The notes under the pieces were generated by a model, which saw only the letters and a program-made list of their open reading frames with translations, was not told the DNA's origin and did no database searches. Shown here piece by piece: positions 50,475-59,628 of a stretch of 59,628 nt of DNA. Origin of the DNA: an uncultured Desulfobacteraceae bacterium (GTDB lineage Bacteria; Desulfobacterota; Desulfobacteria; Desulfobacterales; Desulfobacteraceae); contig CAJWHT010000009.1 of NCBI GenBank assembly GCA_913041495.1, forward strand, positions 1 through 59,628, read 5' to 3'. Both the position numbers and the translations under genes were made by a program. The first letter of the stretch is position 1. Every line of letters begins with the position of its first letter.

Positions 50475-50894
50475 GGCTGCTTCTCCTTCGTTTTGATGGG
50501 GGTATGTACTATGGCTTTTCGCCTGTTGTGTGGATATGCAACGGCCCTCCTGATTTACGGTTGCCGGATATGGGGATAAATTCCTGTCCGCAACGCGCAA
50601 CTCCGGTGTAAAGATCGCGATATCACCTGTCAGTGAATGGGCAAATTATTTCACAAATCAGGTGGCGATCCGGGCAAATCAAACAAAATTTGGTAATATT
50701 CTTCTTAGTATAAAATTACGGTACCACAATTTAGTAGTCTCCACAATAGGATTTTTAGGCTTAAATCCAATGGGAAGACCATGGCTTTGGATGTGAAAAT
50801 TTAGAACAAGACAGAACGGTGATAACAACGAAAATTGCGTGACAGCAAACGCCCCCGGCATCCTTGATGCCGGGGGCGTTTGAGGTGGGGGGAG
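50475..50894. other. Gene-free stretch upstream of the binding-protein gene
   Basis: 420 bases with no ORF worth calling. It contains a GC-rich hairpin at 50847-50881 and, by position, the binding-protein promoter; a TATACT-like box on the - strand near 50710 has no convincing -35. Confidence 0.5.
50847..50881 (-). terminator. Terminator-like hairpin after the chemoreceptor gene
   Basis: Perfect 16-bp stem AAACGCCCCCGGCATC/GATGCCGGGGGCGTTT with a 3-base loop; no T-run beyond the stem's own TTT, so it is a strong structure of uncertain efficiency. Confidence 0.6.
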
Positions 50895-52853
50895 CTAGGC
50901 GGTTTTAAATTTTCCCACAAGGGTATTCAGGGTTTCGGCAAGGGCCAACAGATCCCCGGCACTTGTGTTCACCTTGCCACTGTTTTGGGAAATTTCTTTG
51001 GATGCCTCGCTGACCTGGGAGATGACACCGGCAATCTCTTCTGCATGGCTGCTGCTGAGACTGACCTTCTGGTTCACCTCCATGATACCCTGGGTGGCCT
51101 GGGTCACATTGGTGGTGATCTCCGTGGTGGTCACGGACTGCTCCTCAATGGCGGCAGCAATGGTAGATACCACCTCATTGATACCGTTAATCACACTAGA
51201 GATACCTGAAATCTCACCGATGGTTTCCTCGGTGGCGTTCTGTATACCTTCCACACGCGCTTTGATATTGCCGGCAGCTTCTGCGGTCTGGCCGGCCAAT
51301 TCCTTGATTTCGTTGGCGACAACGGCAAACCCTCTGCCCGCTTCGCCGGCCCGGGCCGCCTCAATGGTGGCGTTGAGGGCCAGCAGGTTCACCTGATCCG
51401 AAATATCGGCGATGGACTGCACCACCTGGCCGATTTCCTTTGCGGAATCCCCTAAAATGTTCACTTTCTCCAGGGTCTGGCCGGCCTGGTGCACGGCATT
51501 GTCAGTGGTCGATCTGGCGGTTTCGGTATTTCCGGCAATTTCATTGATGGTGGCGGACATCTCTTCTGAGGCCGATGCCACCATATTCAGGTTGGTGGAT
51601 GCCTGTTCCATGGCGGCTGCCACCGAACTCATATTGACCCTGAGGTCTTCGCCGGCGGTATGGGCCTGCACCACCTGGGCTTCTGTCCCTTCCGCCCCTC
51701 TGGCCATGGTCTCTGAAATTTGGGTTAACCCCTGGGAGGCGGTGCCCAACTGGCCCGCGTTGGCGGAGACATCCACGATGACGGCCTGGATGGCCTTGAC
51801 AAACTCGTTGAACCAATGGGCCAGTTCCCCGATTTCATCCCGGCTTTTTACCTGGATACGTTTGGTAAGGTCTCCTTCTCCCTGGACCGCATCCTTGAGG
51901 CCTGCCACCACAAGGTTCACAGGACCTGTAACGCTGCGGGTGATCAAGTACAGGATCACACCGGCGACCAGGGCAATGACAATGGTTGAGATCAGGCTGG
52001 TCTTGCCAAGGGCGGTGACCGGGGCTAAAATTTCATTTTCCAGGGCCACCACCGATATATAACCGCCGGGATTTGTGATCCGCCTGAATGCGGAAACGGT
52101 TTCCGCATTGCCGTTGCCGGCTTGGACCACACCCCGGTCGGTGGCGGAGATGGTCTGCCATGCCGCGGTGGTGCTCAGGTCCAGGCTGAATATCTGTTCT
52201 TGATCCGGGTGGGTCATGGCAATCCCGGATTCGTTCAGCACCCAGGCATAGCCTTCCTTCCCGATTTTTACAGGATCAATAAAATCCTTGGCAAAGATGG
52301 AAAAGTCCGTATAGACGAAGATAATACCGTAAATCTGGTCCATCATGTGGATGGGAGCGGCCATGATGAACACAGGGTTCCCGGTTTTTTCACTTTTAAA
52401 AAGGCTGGAGACGGTAAATTCTCCGGAAAAGGCTTTTTTGAAAAAGTCACTGTCCTTGACATTCAATGTGTCCACCAGATTACGGTCGGAAGAGGAGACG
52501 ACTTTGCCGTCCTTGTCTGCCAGACAGATATCTTCATACATGGTGTAAGCATCTTTAAATGTGGCCAGCTTCTGGGACGCCTTTTTCCGTGTATAGGTGT
52601 CGATCCACGAAGTATCTACGGCAGATGGAAAGCTTTTTTCCTTGGTCCAGCTCTCCACGTTGAGGCGGCGTTCGCCGATCCAGGAGGCAAGCATGGCAGC
52701 CCTGGCATCGGCCTCGTTCTGTAGTTGCCCCACGATGCTTTCCTGCAGTGCGGCCTTGGACTGGACGAATGAAAGAATGGAAAGAATCCCCATACCGGTG
52801 AGAATCAGGATGACAGTGGGGATGATGAACTTCTGCTTTAAACTCAGTTTCAT
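50895..52853 (-). CDS. Methyl-accepting chemotaxis protein with periplasmic dCACHE-type sensor
   Basis: 652 residues from ATG 52853 (GGGAGGAAA upstream). First membrane helix about 10-30 ([18 protein letters not shown]), a periplasmic sensor of about 250 residues with CACHE features ([40 protein letters not shown]), a second helix ([16 protein letters not shown]), HAMP, and the cytoplasmic signalling domain with the tip [23 protein letters not shown] receptors bind small metabolites such as amino acids or quaternary amines. It lies downstream of the choline-dehydrogenase-like gene in the same direction, suggesting taxis towards the substrate of that pathway. Confidence 0.93.
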   Translation of the reverse strand: MKLSLKQKFIIPTVILILTGMGILSILSFVQSKAALQESIVGQLQNEADARAAMLASWIGERRLNVESWTKEKSFPSAVDTSWIDTYTRKKASQKLATFKDAYTMYEDICLADKDGKVVSSSDRNLVDTLNVKDSDFFKKAFSGEFTVSSLFKSEKTGNPVFIMAAPIHMMDQIYGIIFVYTDFSIFAKDFIDPVKIGKEGYAWVLNESGIAMTHPDQEQIFSLDLSTTAAWQTISATDRGVVQAGNGNAETVSAFRRITNPGGYISVVALENEILAPVTALGKTSLISTIVIALVAGVILYLITRSVTGPVNLVVAGLKDAVQGEGDLTKRIQVKSRDEIGELAHWFNEFVKAIQAVIVDVSANAGQLGTASQGLTQISETMARGAEGTEAQVVQAHTAGEDLRVNMSSVAAAMEQASTNLNMVASASEEMSATINEIAGNTETARSTTDNAVHQAGQTLEKVNILGDSAKEIGQVVQSIADISDQVNLLALNATIEAARAGEAGRGFAVVANEIKELAGQTAEAAGNIKARVEGIQNATEETIGEISGISSVINGINEVVSTIAAAIEEQSVTTTEITTNVTQATQGIMEVNQKVSLSSSHAEEIAGVISQVSEASKEISQNSGKVNTSAGDLLALAETLNTLVGKFKTA

Positions 52854-52945
52854 AGGTTTCCTCCCTAAAGTAAAAGATCCGGATGGTGTGTCATACAACA
52901 CCATCCGGACCCGATGCAACCGGTAACTTGAATTAAATGCTCACA

Positions 52946-54601
52946 TCAATTTTTTTTGTGGCGGTAGAAGGGCGCATGTTCCGGGGCCGCCAGGGTATTG
53001 CCCAGAATCATATCTGCTGCCTTTTCCGCAAGCATCATGGTGGGGGCGTAAATATTGCCGTTGGTCACGTAGGGCATGACCGAGGCGTCCACCACTCTGA
53101 GCCCTTCAACCCCGTGAACCTTCATGGAGTCGGGATCCACCACCGCCATGTCATCGGTACCCATCTTGCAAGTACAGGAGGGGTGCAGGGCGGTTTCCGC
53201 ATCCTTTTTCACCCAGTCCAGAATCTCCTCGTCGGTTTCAACACCCGGGCCCGGGGAAATTTCACCGGCGTTGAACTCATCAAAGGAGGACTGGTTCATG
53301 ATATGCCGTGCACAGCGGATGGCTTCCACCCATTCCCGTTTGTCCTGGTCCGTGGACAGGTAGTTGAACTGGAGTGCGGGATGGACCCTGGGGTCCTTGG
53401 ACTTGAGTTTGATGGATCCGATGGCGTTGGAGTACATGGGGCCCACATGGACCTGGTAGCCGTGGGCGGAACTGGGTTGGCTGCCGTCATAGCGGATGGC
53501 CAGGGGCAGAAAGTGAAACTGGATATTGGGATATTCCACATCGTCGTTGCTCCGAATGAATCCGCCTGCTTCAAAATGGTTGGTGGCTGCGGCGCCTGCC
53601 CGGTGAAAGAGCCACTGGTAACCGATAAAGGGTTTTTTCCACCATTTCAGCGCAGGATTCATGGATACGGGCTTTTTGCTCTTGTACTGGACATAAACTT
53701 CCAGGTGATCCTGCATATTTTCACCCACGCCCGGCAGATCGTGAACCACGGGTACCCCGATTTTTTTTAGTTCATCCGCGTTGCCGATTCCGGACAGCAG
53801 CAGGGTGTGGGGGGAGTTGATGGCACCGCCGCAGGAGATCACTTCGTTGGCCCGGGCCGTAAAAAGGGTGCTGCTCTTTCCTTTCTGGTATTCAACCCCC
53901 ACCGCTTTTTTACCTTCAAAGAGGATGCGGGTGGTAAAGGCCCGGCAGATGACGTCCAGGTTGGGCCGCTGCTTCATCACCGGATGGAGATAGGCCCGGG
54001 CGGCGGAAAGCCGCCTGCCCCTGAGGATATTCCGGTCAAAGGCACCGAACCCTTCCTGCTGATACCCGTTGACATCGTCGGTGAGCGGGTAGCCTGCCTC
54101 TTTGGCCGATGCCAGAAAGGCATTGAACAAGGGGTTCTTGCAGGGGCCGGTTTCAAGCTTCAGGGGCCCCTCGGTGCCGTGGTAATCATCTCCGCCCTTG
54201 AGCCGGTTTTCCGCCTTTTTGAAATAGGGCAGATTGTGGGCGTAATCCCACTGGGCCATACCGGGGTCCTTTGCCCATTTTTCGTAATCCATGGCGTTGC
54301 CGCGGATGTAGATCATGCCGTTGATGGAGGACGAACCGCCCAGGACTTTGCCCCGGCCGTGGAATATCTTTCTGCCGTGCATGAATGGCTCTGGCTCGGT
54401 TTCATAGCACCAGTCGTAGAACTTGTTGCCGATGGGGAAGGTCAGGCCTGCCGGCATATGGATGAAGACGTCCCAGATATAGTCGGGGCGACCGGCTTCC
54501 AGGACCAGGACCTTGTTCGAGGGGTCTGCGCTCAGGCGGTTTGCCAGCACGCAACCGGCAGATCCGCCGCCAATAATGATGTAGTCGTACATTGTTTCCA
54601 T
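52946..54601 (-). CDS. betA: GMC-family flavin alcohol dehydrogenase, choline-dehydrogenase-like
   Basis: 551 residues from ATG 54601 (GGAAGGAG upstream); the open frame to 54760 precedes the FAD motif with non-family sequence and is excluded. FAD-binding [23 protein letters not shown] signatures [18 protein letters not shown] and [18 protein letters not shown], and the C-terminal [10 protein letters not shown] and [20 protein letters not shown], similar to choline dehydrogenase BetA. It would oxidise a primary alcohol to an aldehyde. Its upstream neighbours are an aldehyde:ferredoxin oxidoreductase and polyferredoxin, so the alcohol could go through aldehyde to acid in one operon. Choline as substrate is an inference from similarity. 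Confidence 0.85.
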   Translation of the reverse strand: METMYDYIIIGGGSAGCVLANRLSADPSNKVLVLEAGRPDYIWDVFIHMPAGLTFPIGNKFYDWCYETEPEPFMHGRKIFHGRGKVLGGSSSINGMIYIRGNAMDYEKWAKDPGMAQWDYAHNLPYFKKAENRLKGGDDYHGTEGPLKLETGPCKNPLFNAFLASAKEAGYPLTDDVNGYQQEGFGAFDRNILRGRRLSAARAYLHPVMKQRPNLDVICRAFTTRILFEGKKAVGVEYQKGKSSTLFTARANEVISCGGAINSPHTLLLSGIGNADELKKIGVPVVHDLPGVGENMQDHLEVYVQYKSKKPVSMNPALKWWKKPFIGYQWLFHRAGAAATNHFEAGGFIRSNDDVEYPNIQFHFLPLAIRYDGSQPSSAHGYQVHVGPMYSNAIGSIKLKSKDPRVHPALQFNYLSTDQDKREWVEAIRCARHIMNQSSFDEFNAGEISPGPGVETDEEILDWVKKDAETALHPSCTCKMGTDDMAVVDPDSMKVHGVEGLRVVDASVMPYVTNGNIYAPTMMLAEKAADMILGNTLAAPEHAPFYRHKKN

Positions 54602-54696
54602 TCTATCCGCTCCTTCCAATCGTGTTCCGCGATTCTTTCGGTGCTTGCCCGGAACGTCGCCGGGGGTGAGTTCTGTTCGCGTCCTGTTCGTTAAAT

Positions 54697-56529
54697 TCAG
54701 CTTTGGGTCAGATTCAGCCGGGCCAGGGTTTCTTCGGTGGGGATCCCTTTGGTGTCCCATCCCCTGACCTGGTAATACTCCTGAAGCATTGTTGCCATGT
54801 CGTCCTTTGTGATCCGGTGCCCCTTGGCCGGTCCGTCCGGCAAGGGCTCTTTGATAAACCGTTTGGGCAGGGTGTCCTGGGAGGTGTCCAGGCCCTGGGC
54901 AATGTTGAACATGCGGGTCAGGCTCCAGATCCGTTCCCCTGTTTCCAGAATGTCCCGGGCGGTAATCTCCCGGCCGACGGCTGCAGAAAGCATCTCAGCG
55001 TAGGTCTCTGTTGAGATGCCAAAGCTGCCGAAGTCGCATTTCACCAGGGTGTCTGTGCCGGCCGAGTGGTTCTGGAGGCTGGCCACCAGTTGTGCCTTGT
55101 GTTCGGTGGACAGGGGATCCAGTTTTTTATCTTCCCATTCTCCGCCAAGTTCGTAGGCCAGGGGGAATCCGCGCTGGTGGCAGCCCCCCCGGTCCGTGGT
55201 CATATAGGCCAGTCCCATGCCGGATACGCCCCTGGGACCCCATGCCGGAGATTCAAGCCCCTTGGTGTGCATGGCAAAATCCTCTGCCGCGTTGCCGATC
55301 TCTTCGGCGGCCCGTCGCACCCCTTTGGCAAGCAGGGCGCCGAGGCCTTCTTTTCTTTGGGCAATGGCCCGGATCAAGTGTTCCGCTGCCGCCACATTGC
55401 CGAACTTGAGATCAACGTCTTTAGGAGAGGGGAGGATTCCCCGTTCACAGGCTTCCATGGCAAACCCGATGACGGTGCCCGTGGACATGGAATCCATGCC
55501 GAATCGGTCGCACAGTTTGACCAGGTGAGCCACGGCCCGGACATCGGAGATATCCAGGTTGGATCCCATCAGCCCTGCGGATTCATATTCCACAATGTCC
55601 GTGACGATGCCTTTGAATTTACCGGTTCTCACGGCACCGATCTTGGAGCAGCGGATGGGGCATCCCATGCAGGCGTTGCTGCCCATCCACAGGTGTTTGC
55701 GCTGGCCCTTGTCCGCCAGTTTAGATGCCTTGTCAAAGGTACCGTTCCGGTAGTTTTTGTGGGGCAGAAGACCTGTTTCGTTGGCAAATTCCACGGCAGA
55801 TGCGGTGCCTGCATCTCGCAGGGCTTCCACATCCGGGCTGGCTTCAAGCTCCTTGAATGCTTTTTTGCAGGCCGCGGTAAAGCGTTGGGGATCACTGACA
55901 CCCACCGGATTGCTGCCCCGTACGGCAACGGCTTTAAGATTTTTTGATCCCATGACGGCCCCGGCGCCGCCCCGGCCGGCCTGGCGGTTGTACTCGCAGC
56001 AGATCAGGGCGAAGGAGACGAGATTTTCACCGGCCTGACCGATGCCGGCAATTTTTATGGTGTCATCGGAAAGTTCCCGCTTGATGGCTTCGTTGGAATC
56101 CAGGGCATCCTTTCCCCAGATATGCCCGGCATCCCGGATCTCCACCCGGTGGTCATCAATCCAGATGTACACCGGACGCTCTGCCCTGCCGGTAATGATG
56201 ATGCCGTCGTACCCCGCATATTTGATCTCCGGGGAAAAGCTGCCCCCGAAGTAGGAGTCCAGAAAGGTATGGGTGAGCGGTGATTTTGTTACCACACAGC
56301 CCCGCATGGCAGGGGCCATGGTGGCGGTGAGCGGCCCTGTCATGAACATGAGCATGTTCTCGGGGCTTAAAGGATCTGTGCCAGGGGGCAACCGGTCATG
56401 GAGGAGCTTTGCACCAACCCCCTTGCCGCCGATGAATTCCCGGACATAGGGTGCGGGTACCGGTATTGTCTCAACGGCGGTACGGGATAAATCAATCATG
56501 AGAAGGGTGTGTGTGTATGCCTCAATCAT
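54697..56529 (-). CDS. aor: Tungsten aldehyde:ferredoxin oxidoreductase
   Basis: 610 residues from ATG 56529, which overlaps the stop of the polyferredoxin gene by one base. N-terminal [18 protein letters not shown], the tungstopterin-binding [21 protein letters not shown], the [4Fe-4S] ligands CMGCPIRC (about residues 285-292) and a later Cys (about 498, VKCDFGSFG), matching the spacing in known AORs. It oxidises aldehydes to acids and passes electrons to ferredoxin. The polyferredoxin just upstream is its likely electron acceptor subunit, and the alcohol dehydrogenase downstream its likely aldehyde source. Confidence 0.94.
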   Translation of the reverse strand: MIEAYTHTLLMIDLSRTAVETIPVPAPYVREFIGGKGVGAKLLHDRLPPGTDPLSPENMLMFMTGPLTATMAPAMRGCVVTKSPLTHTFLDSYFGGSFSPEIKYAGYDGIIITGRAERPVYIWIDDHRVEIRDAGHIWGKDALDSNEAIKRELSDDTIKIAGIGQAGENLVSFALICCEYNRQAGRGGAGAVMGSKNLKAVAVRGSNPVGVSDPQRFTAACKKAFKELEASPDVEALRDAGTASAVEFANETGLLPHKNYRNGTFDKASKLADKGQRKHLWMGSNACMGCPIRCSKIGAVRTGKFKGIVTDIVEYESAGLMGSNLDISDVRAVAHLVKLCDRFGMDSMSTGTVIGFAMEACERGILPSPKDVDLKFGNVAAAEHLIRAIAQRKEGLGALLAKGVRRAAEEIGNAAEDFAMHTKGLESPAWGPRGVSGMGLAYMTTDRGGCHQRGFPLAYELGGEWEDKKLDPLSTEHKAQLVASLQNHSAGTDTLVKCDFGSFGISTETYAEMLSAAVGREITARDILETGERIWSLTRMFNIAQGLDTSQDTLPKRFIKEPLPDGPAKGHRITKDDMATMLQEYYQVRGWDTKGIPTEETLARLNLTQS

Positions 56530-57011
56530 CAATTTGTCTCCCTATCATCCGGGGCGAATTTGGCTTCCGGGTTGGATCGGTTTTCTGGGCTTGAACTGGT
56601 CTTTACTGGGGTTACAAGCTCAAGGGCACCGGTGGGGCAGGCCTCTACGCACAAGGGTTGTCCCTGGCACATTTCACATTTATAGGCTTTTTTATTTTCA
56701 GGGTCCATCAGGATCATATCAATGGGGCAGTACCGGGCGCACAGCCCGCAGCCGATGCAGCGATCCTGATCGATATGGACAATCCCGTCTTCTTTCCTGA
56801 AGATGGCCTTTGCAGGACAGACCGTCAGGCAATAGGCCTGTTCGCACTGGTTGCAGACCACGGGCAGGTGGTAAAGCTTTTCATTCTTATTGAGAATGGA
56901 AAGCCGGGCAAGGCGGGGATTGTATCCCCCAAACAGATCAAATGAGCAGGCCAATTGGCAGATGCTGCAGCCCGTACACTTGTCAAAATTTATGTGAATC
57001 AGCTGTTTGAC
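56529..57011 (-). CDS. Polyferredoxin subunit of the aldehyde oxidoreductase; non-canonical start codon
   Basis: 160 residues if begun at codon 57011-57009. Four Cys clusters are visible: CTGCSICQLAC, CNQCEQAYCLTVCP, CIGCGLCARYCP and CEMCQGQPLCVEACP, giving an HycB/DMSO-reductase-type four-cluster ferredoxin, then a Ser/Pro/Asp tail. The only ATG in the early frame (56954) would delete part of the first cluster. Upstream of it the coding pattern KQLIHINFDKCTGC is clear, an in-frame stop lies a little further up, and the AGGAGG site is 8 bases before a GTC codon. So translation seems to start on GTC, or a GTG/ATG has been lost by mutation or sequencing error. It couples to aor by the TGATG overlap. 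Confidence 0.8.
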   Translation of the reverse strand, partial: VKQLIHINFDKCTGCSICQLACSFDLFGGYNPRLARLSILNKNEKLYHLPVVCNQCEQAYCLTVCPAKAIFRKEDGIVHIDQDRCIGCGLCARYCPIDMILMDPENKKAYKCEMCQGQPLCVEACPTGALELVTPVKTSSSPENRSNPEAKFAPDDRETN

Positions 57012-57069
57012 GGCGCTTTCCTCCTGTTTGGGGGTGATGAAACTATCTCATGTTTCAAAACGAAATATC

Positions 57070-57087
57070 ACATAGTAGGTACTATGT
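57070..57087. promoter_or_regulatory. Palindromic operator-like site upstream of livG
   Basis: ACATAGTA-GG-TACTATGT, a perfect 8+8 inverted repeat, in the divergent gap between the polyferredoxin and livG genes. Confidence 0.5.
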
Positions 57088-57156
57088 AAACCACTTTTTT
57101 TTAATCTTGCAATAAAAAAAACTTCATGGTAAGGCTGTTAGTCACATATCACATAT

Positions 57157-57174
57157 TACATACTACGTGATGTA
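57157..57174. promoter_or_regulatory. Second operator-like site, with nearby ACATAT direct repeats
   Basis: TACAT-8 bases-ATGTA, related to the half sites at 57070-57087, sitting directly over the livG translation-initiation region; ACATATCACATATTACAT just before it repeats the same motif. Probably bound by the same regulator, unidentified here. Confidence 0.4.
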
Positions 57175-57220
57175 GGAGCTGGTGTTCAACCTCAACCTGA
57201 AGGAGGGAACCAAAGTAAGT

Positions 57221-57931
57221 ATGCTGAATGTTTCACACGTCACCAAAAAATTTGGTGAGTTGACCGCTGTAAACGATCTGACGTTTTCGGTCACCGAGGG
57301 TCAAGTATTTGGGATTGCCGGTCCCAACGGTGCCGGAAAGTCAACGCTTTACAACCTCATCACAGGACTCTATTCCTTTGAGGGGTCAATTAAATTCAAA
57401 GACAAGGAAATTTCCGGTCTTCCCCCCCACGAGATTGCAAAATTAGGTATCTCACGCACCTTTCAGATTCCCCAGACCTTCCCCAGTTTAAATGTCCGCC
57501 AGAGTCTTGGTGTGGGCAGTTATTTCGGGTCGGCAAAGGGATTTGAAAAGGACTACGTGGCGCATATCCTGGAGTTTGTGAACTTAGCCGACAAAGGCGG
57601 CGAGATGACCGGGCAGCTCAATCTCCTGGACAAGAAGATGCTGATGATCGGGGCAGCCCTGGCAACCAGACCCGACATTTTGATGCTGGACGAACCCATG
57701 GCCGGGTCCAACGCCAAGGAGATTATCAAACTCATGGACCTGATCAAACGGATCAACCAGGAACTGGGCGTTACCATCATCATCATTGAGCATTTCATGA
57801 AAGTGCTCACCGAGCTGACGGAGAAGCTGCTCATCATTGAAACCGGCACGGAGATCTGTTGCGGCGACCCGGTTGAGGTCACCTCGGATCCCAGGGTCAT
57901 TGAATGTTATCTGGGGGATGCCAATGATTAA
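57221..57931 (+). CDS. livG: Branched-chain amino-acid-type ABC transporter ATPase (LivG-like), atypical signature motif
   Basis: 236 residues from ATG 57221 (MLNVSHVTKKFGELTAVNDL); GTG 57182 with AGGAG close upstream would add 13 residues and cannot be excluded, since AGGAGGG before ATG 57221 is 12 bases away. Walker A GPNGAGKST, Walker B ILMLDEP, and the H-loop IIIEHFM are intact. In place of the ABC signature (LSGGQ/LPYGDQ in LivG) it has QLNLLDKKMLM, an unusual divergence. It should pair with LivF as the two cytoplasmic ATPases. Gene order livG-livF-livH-livM differs from the livHMGF order of E. coli. The substrate is unknown, but a link to the divergent alcohol/aldehyde genes is plausible. 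Confidence 0.85.
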   Translation: MLNVSHVTKKFGELTAVNDLTFSVTEGQVFGIAGPNGAGKSTLYNLITGLYSFEGSIKFKDKEISGLPPHEIAKLGISRTFQIPQTFPSLNVRQSLGVGSYFGSAKGFEKDYVAHILEFVNLADKGGEMTGQLNLLDKKMLMIGAALATRPDILMLDEPMAGSNAKEIIKLMDLIKRINQELGVTIIIIEHFMKVLTELTEKLLIIETGTEICCGDPVEVTSDPRVIECYLGDAND

Positions 57932-58628
57932 TGTCCAGAACATGAACGCATATTACGGGGACTTCCACGTATTAAAAAACGTTTCCCTGACCGTGGACGA
58001 GGGGCAGATCGTCGTCATGCTGGGTCCCAACGGGCACGGCAAGTCCACTTTTTTAAAGTCGGTCTGCGGCCTGGTGGAAAAGGTGGATGGCACCCTCAAT
58101 TATAAGGGGGAAAGCATCACAGGTCTTAGGGCCGAACGCCTGGTCAACAAGGGAATCACCTACATCGCTGAAAACCGGGAGCTTTTCCCGGAGATGACCG
58201 TGCTTGAAAACCTGAAGCTGGGGGCCTATTCCAAATCCGCCCGGCCCCATGAAAAGGAAAACCTGGAACGCGTATTCTCTCTTTTTCCCAGGCTTGCCGA
58301 CCGCAAGGGGCAGTTTGCCTCTACTATGAGCGGCGGCGAGGCCCGGATGCTGGCCATTGCCAGGGGGTTGATGTCCAACGCAAAGTTCCTTGCCATAGAT
58401 GAGCCCTCCCTTGGCCTGCAGCCCAACCTGCGGGACGAAGTGGCGCGCATCATCAAAGAGATTAACGATCAGGGCATGACCGTCCTGGTGGTGGAGCAAA
58501 ATATCCCTCAGATCACTGAACTTGCCGACAAGCTGTATGTTTTGGAGGAAGGACGGATCACCTTTGAGGGCAGCAAGGAAGATGCGTTGTGCAACGACCA
58601 CCTAAAGGAAATCTTTCTGGGGATGTAA
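57924..58628 (+). CDS. livF: Branched-chain amino-acid-type ABC transporter ATPase LivF-like
   Basis: 234 residues from ATG 57924, overlapping the end of livG; TCTGGGGG precedes it at 6 bases. Walker A GPNGHGKST, a normal signature MSGGEARMLAIARGL, Walker B FLAIDEPSLGL, and VVEQNIPQITELADKLYVLEEG. It pairs with the LivG-like ATPase, whose signature motif is degenerate, so the complex may have one full and one weak ATP site. Confidence 0.93.
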   Translation: MINVQNMNAYYGDFHVLKNVSLTVDEGQIVVMLGPNGHGKSTFLKSVCGLVEKVDGTLNYKGESITGLRAERLVNKGITYIAENRELFPEMTVLENLKLGAYSKSARPHEKENLERVFSLFPRLADRKGQFASTMSGGEARMLAIARGLMSNAKFLAIDEPSLGLQPNLRDEVARIIKEINDQGMTVLVVEQNIPQITELADKLYVLEEGRITFEGSKEDALCNDHLKEIFLGM

Positions 58629-58678
58629 TGCCGGGGGTGTCGTAACCGGTGATACAAGAGATATAAGAGAGGGAATAC

Positions 58679-59551
58679 ATGTTAATCGAGATAATAGACG
58701 TCATCATCAGCGGCATGATCAACGGGTCGGTGTATGCGCTCATGGCTGTGGGCCTCACACTGATCTACGGGGTGTCCAAGGCCTTCAACTTCGCCTATGG
58801 CTCATTTTACAGCATGGGCGGCTACATCGCGTTTTTGCTGTTTGGCGCGGCCTTTATCAATTCTTATCTGGTGGTCTTTCTGCTGGCGGCCCCGGTGCTG
58901 TTCTTCTTCGGGTTCATCATTGAAAAGCTGCTGGTGGCACCCCTTCGGAAAAGGGACGACTGGGAGATCAAGGTCATGATGATCACCCTGGGACTGGCCC
59001 TGTTTCTGGACAACTCCTACCAGGTGGTCTTCGGTGCCCGGATGAAATCGCTGCCCCCCTTGATGGAGGGCTCTTTTGAGGCCGGAGATTTTTTCTTAAG
59101 CTACCAGGACATCGTGATCTTTGTGCTGTCCATCGGCGGCATCCTTTTATTCCGCTGGTTTCTCAACAATACCCGGACCGGCATGTCGGTCCGGGCCGTT
59201 GCCCAGAATCCGGCCGGGGCCCAGATTGTGGGAATACCCAAAGAGTTTGTTTTTGCGGCTACCTTTGCCATTTCCACTGTCATGGTGGGCATGGGCGGCA
59301 TCCTTTTGGCCCAGAAGTACTTTGTGACGCCGGCAGGCGGCTGGAATATTCTGGTAAAAGCCTGGGTCATCACGGCCTTCGGCGGCATGGGAAGCATTAA
59401 AGGCGGGCTTTACGCCGCCTTTATCGTGGGGATGCTGGAAGCCTTTGTGGGCTGGCAGTTCGGCATGACCTGGACGCTCATGGCCTTGTTCGCCGTATTG
59501 TTGACCACCCTGGCGGTGAGACCCCAGGGCCTGATGGGAAAATGGGGGTAG
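58679..59551 (+). CDS. livH: Branched-chain amino-acid-type ABC transporter permease LivH-like
   Basis: 290 residues with about eight membrane helices (from IDVIISGMINGSVYALMAVG to the C-terminal TWTLMALFAVLLTTLAVRPQG). LTLIYGVSKAFNFAYGSFYSMGGY and AQNPAGAQIVGI are LivH marks. RBS AGAGAGGGAA before ATG 58679. Confidence 0.93.
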   Translation: MLIEIIDVIISGMINGSVYALMAVGLTLIYGVSKAFNFAYGSFYSMGGYIAFLLFGAAFINSYLVVFLLAAPVLFFFGFIIEKLLVAPLRKRDDWEIKVMMITLGLALFLDNSYQVVFGARMKSLPPLMEGSFEAGDFFLSYQDIVIFVLSIGGILLFRWFLNNTRTGMSVRAVAQNPAGAQIVGIPKEFVFAATFAISTVMVGMGGILLAQKYFVTPAGGWNILVKAWVITAFGGMGSIKGGLYAAFIVGMLEAFVGWQFGMTWTLMALFAVLLTTLAVRPQGLMGKWG

Positions 59552-59555
59552 AGAA

Positions 59556-59628
59556 ATGGAACACAAACGAATCGGAATTCTTCTTGTCATTATCTGGGCA
59601 GTGGTTGCCATCCTGCCCCTGTTTTTCG
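59556..59628 (+). CDS. Start of a second Liv-type permease (LivM-like), cut by window edge
   Basis: Only 24 codons are visible (MEHKRIGILLVIIWAVVAIL), an N-terminal membrane segment 4 bases after the livH stop. The name LivM is from position only. Confidence 0.6.
   Translation, partial: MEHKRIGILLVIIWAVVAILPLFF

Noticed and set aside
1-59628. CRISPR arrays, insertion sequences, prophage or integrase genes
   Set aside because: None seen: no regularly spaced repeats and no transposase or recombinase motifs in any frame examined.

Overview
The window looks like chromosome of a sulfate-reducing, completely oxidising deltaproteobacterium of the Desulfobacterales (Desulfobacter/Desulfobacterium-like). 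The inference rests on gene content: a bacterial Wood-Ljungdahl set (acetyl-CoA synthase, CO dehydrogenase, corrinoid protein, methyltransferase, formate-THF ligase, FolD), stacked HdrA/MvhD genes with selenocysteine codons, and a tungsten aldehyde oxidoreductase. No rRNA, CRISPR array, transposase or phage gene was seen. One tRNA (Gln-UUG) is present.

Region 1 (1-9.7 kb, + strand) is an electron-transfer operon: an HdrA-HdrA fusion (cut by the left edge), MvhD, HdrA, HdrA, a second MvhD, an FrhB-like iron-sulfur protein and formate dehydrogenase FdhA. Four of these genes contain in-frame UGA codons (five in total) that fit selenocysteine, each followed by a short hairpin. The second MvhD carries two. 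The cassette HdrA1-HdrA2-MvhD occurs twice, once fused and once split, so this looks like a formate-linked, flavin-based bifurcating or confurcating complex.

Region 2 (10-22.7 kb) is accessory. It holds a response regulator-HDOD protein; a three-gene unit of unknown function (single-pass membrane protein, degenerate dynamin-like P-loop protein, actin/Hsp70-like ATPase); a V4R-like histidine kinase; and a tight cluster of PLP decarboxylase, FeeM/autoinducer-synthase-like GNAT, second GNAT and small membrane protein behind a highly structured leader. The last cluster looks able to make a small N-acylated metabolite or signal.

Region 3 (22.8-31 kb) has an envelope operon (LolA-like protein, RND exporter with a C-terminal cyclic-nucleotide-binding domain, outer-membrane barrel), a degenerate NlpC/P60 protein, a periplasmic binding protein and an erythrose-4-phosphate dehydrogenase-type GAPDH.

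Region 4 (31-44.2 kb) is the C1 pathway: acsD-acsA-acsB-acsC-acsE on the - strand, followed by a small unknown protein and the CooC/AcsF nickel-insertion ATPase, and divergently fhs-folD on the + strand. A hairpin plus T-run lies in the acsD leader, suggesting attenuation. AcsD has an unusual 170-residue Ala/Lys/Glu tail.

Region 5 (44.3-49.7 kb) is housekeeping: DUF1844 protein, ispE, tRNA-Gln, prs, rplY, pth, carD, rluD-type pseudouridine synthase.

Region 6 (49.7-59.6 kb) has a solute-binding protein, a chemoreceptor, a choline-dehydrogenase-like GMC oxidoreductase, an aldehyde:ferredoxin oxidoreductase with its polyferredoxin, and divergently a Liv-type ABC transporter (livG, livF, livH, start of livM) with palindromic operator-like sites between. 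Together these suggest uptake, sensing and two-step oxidation of an alcohol such as choline to the acid.
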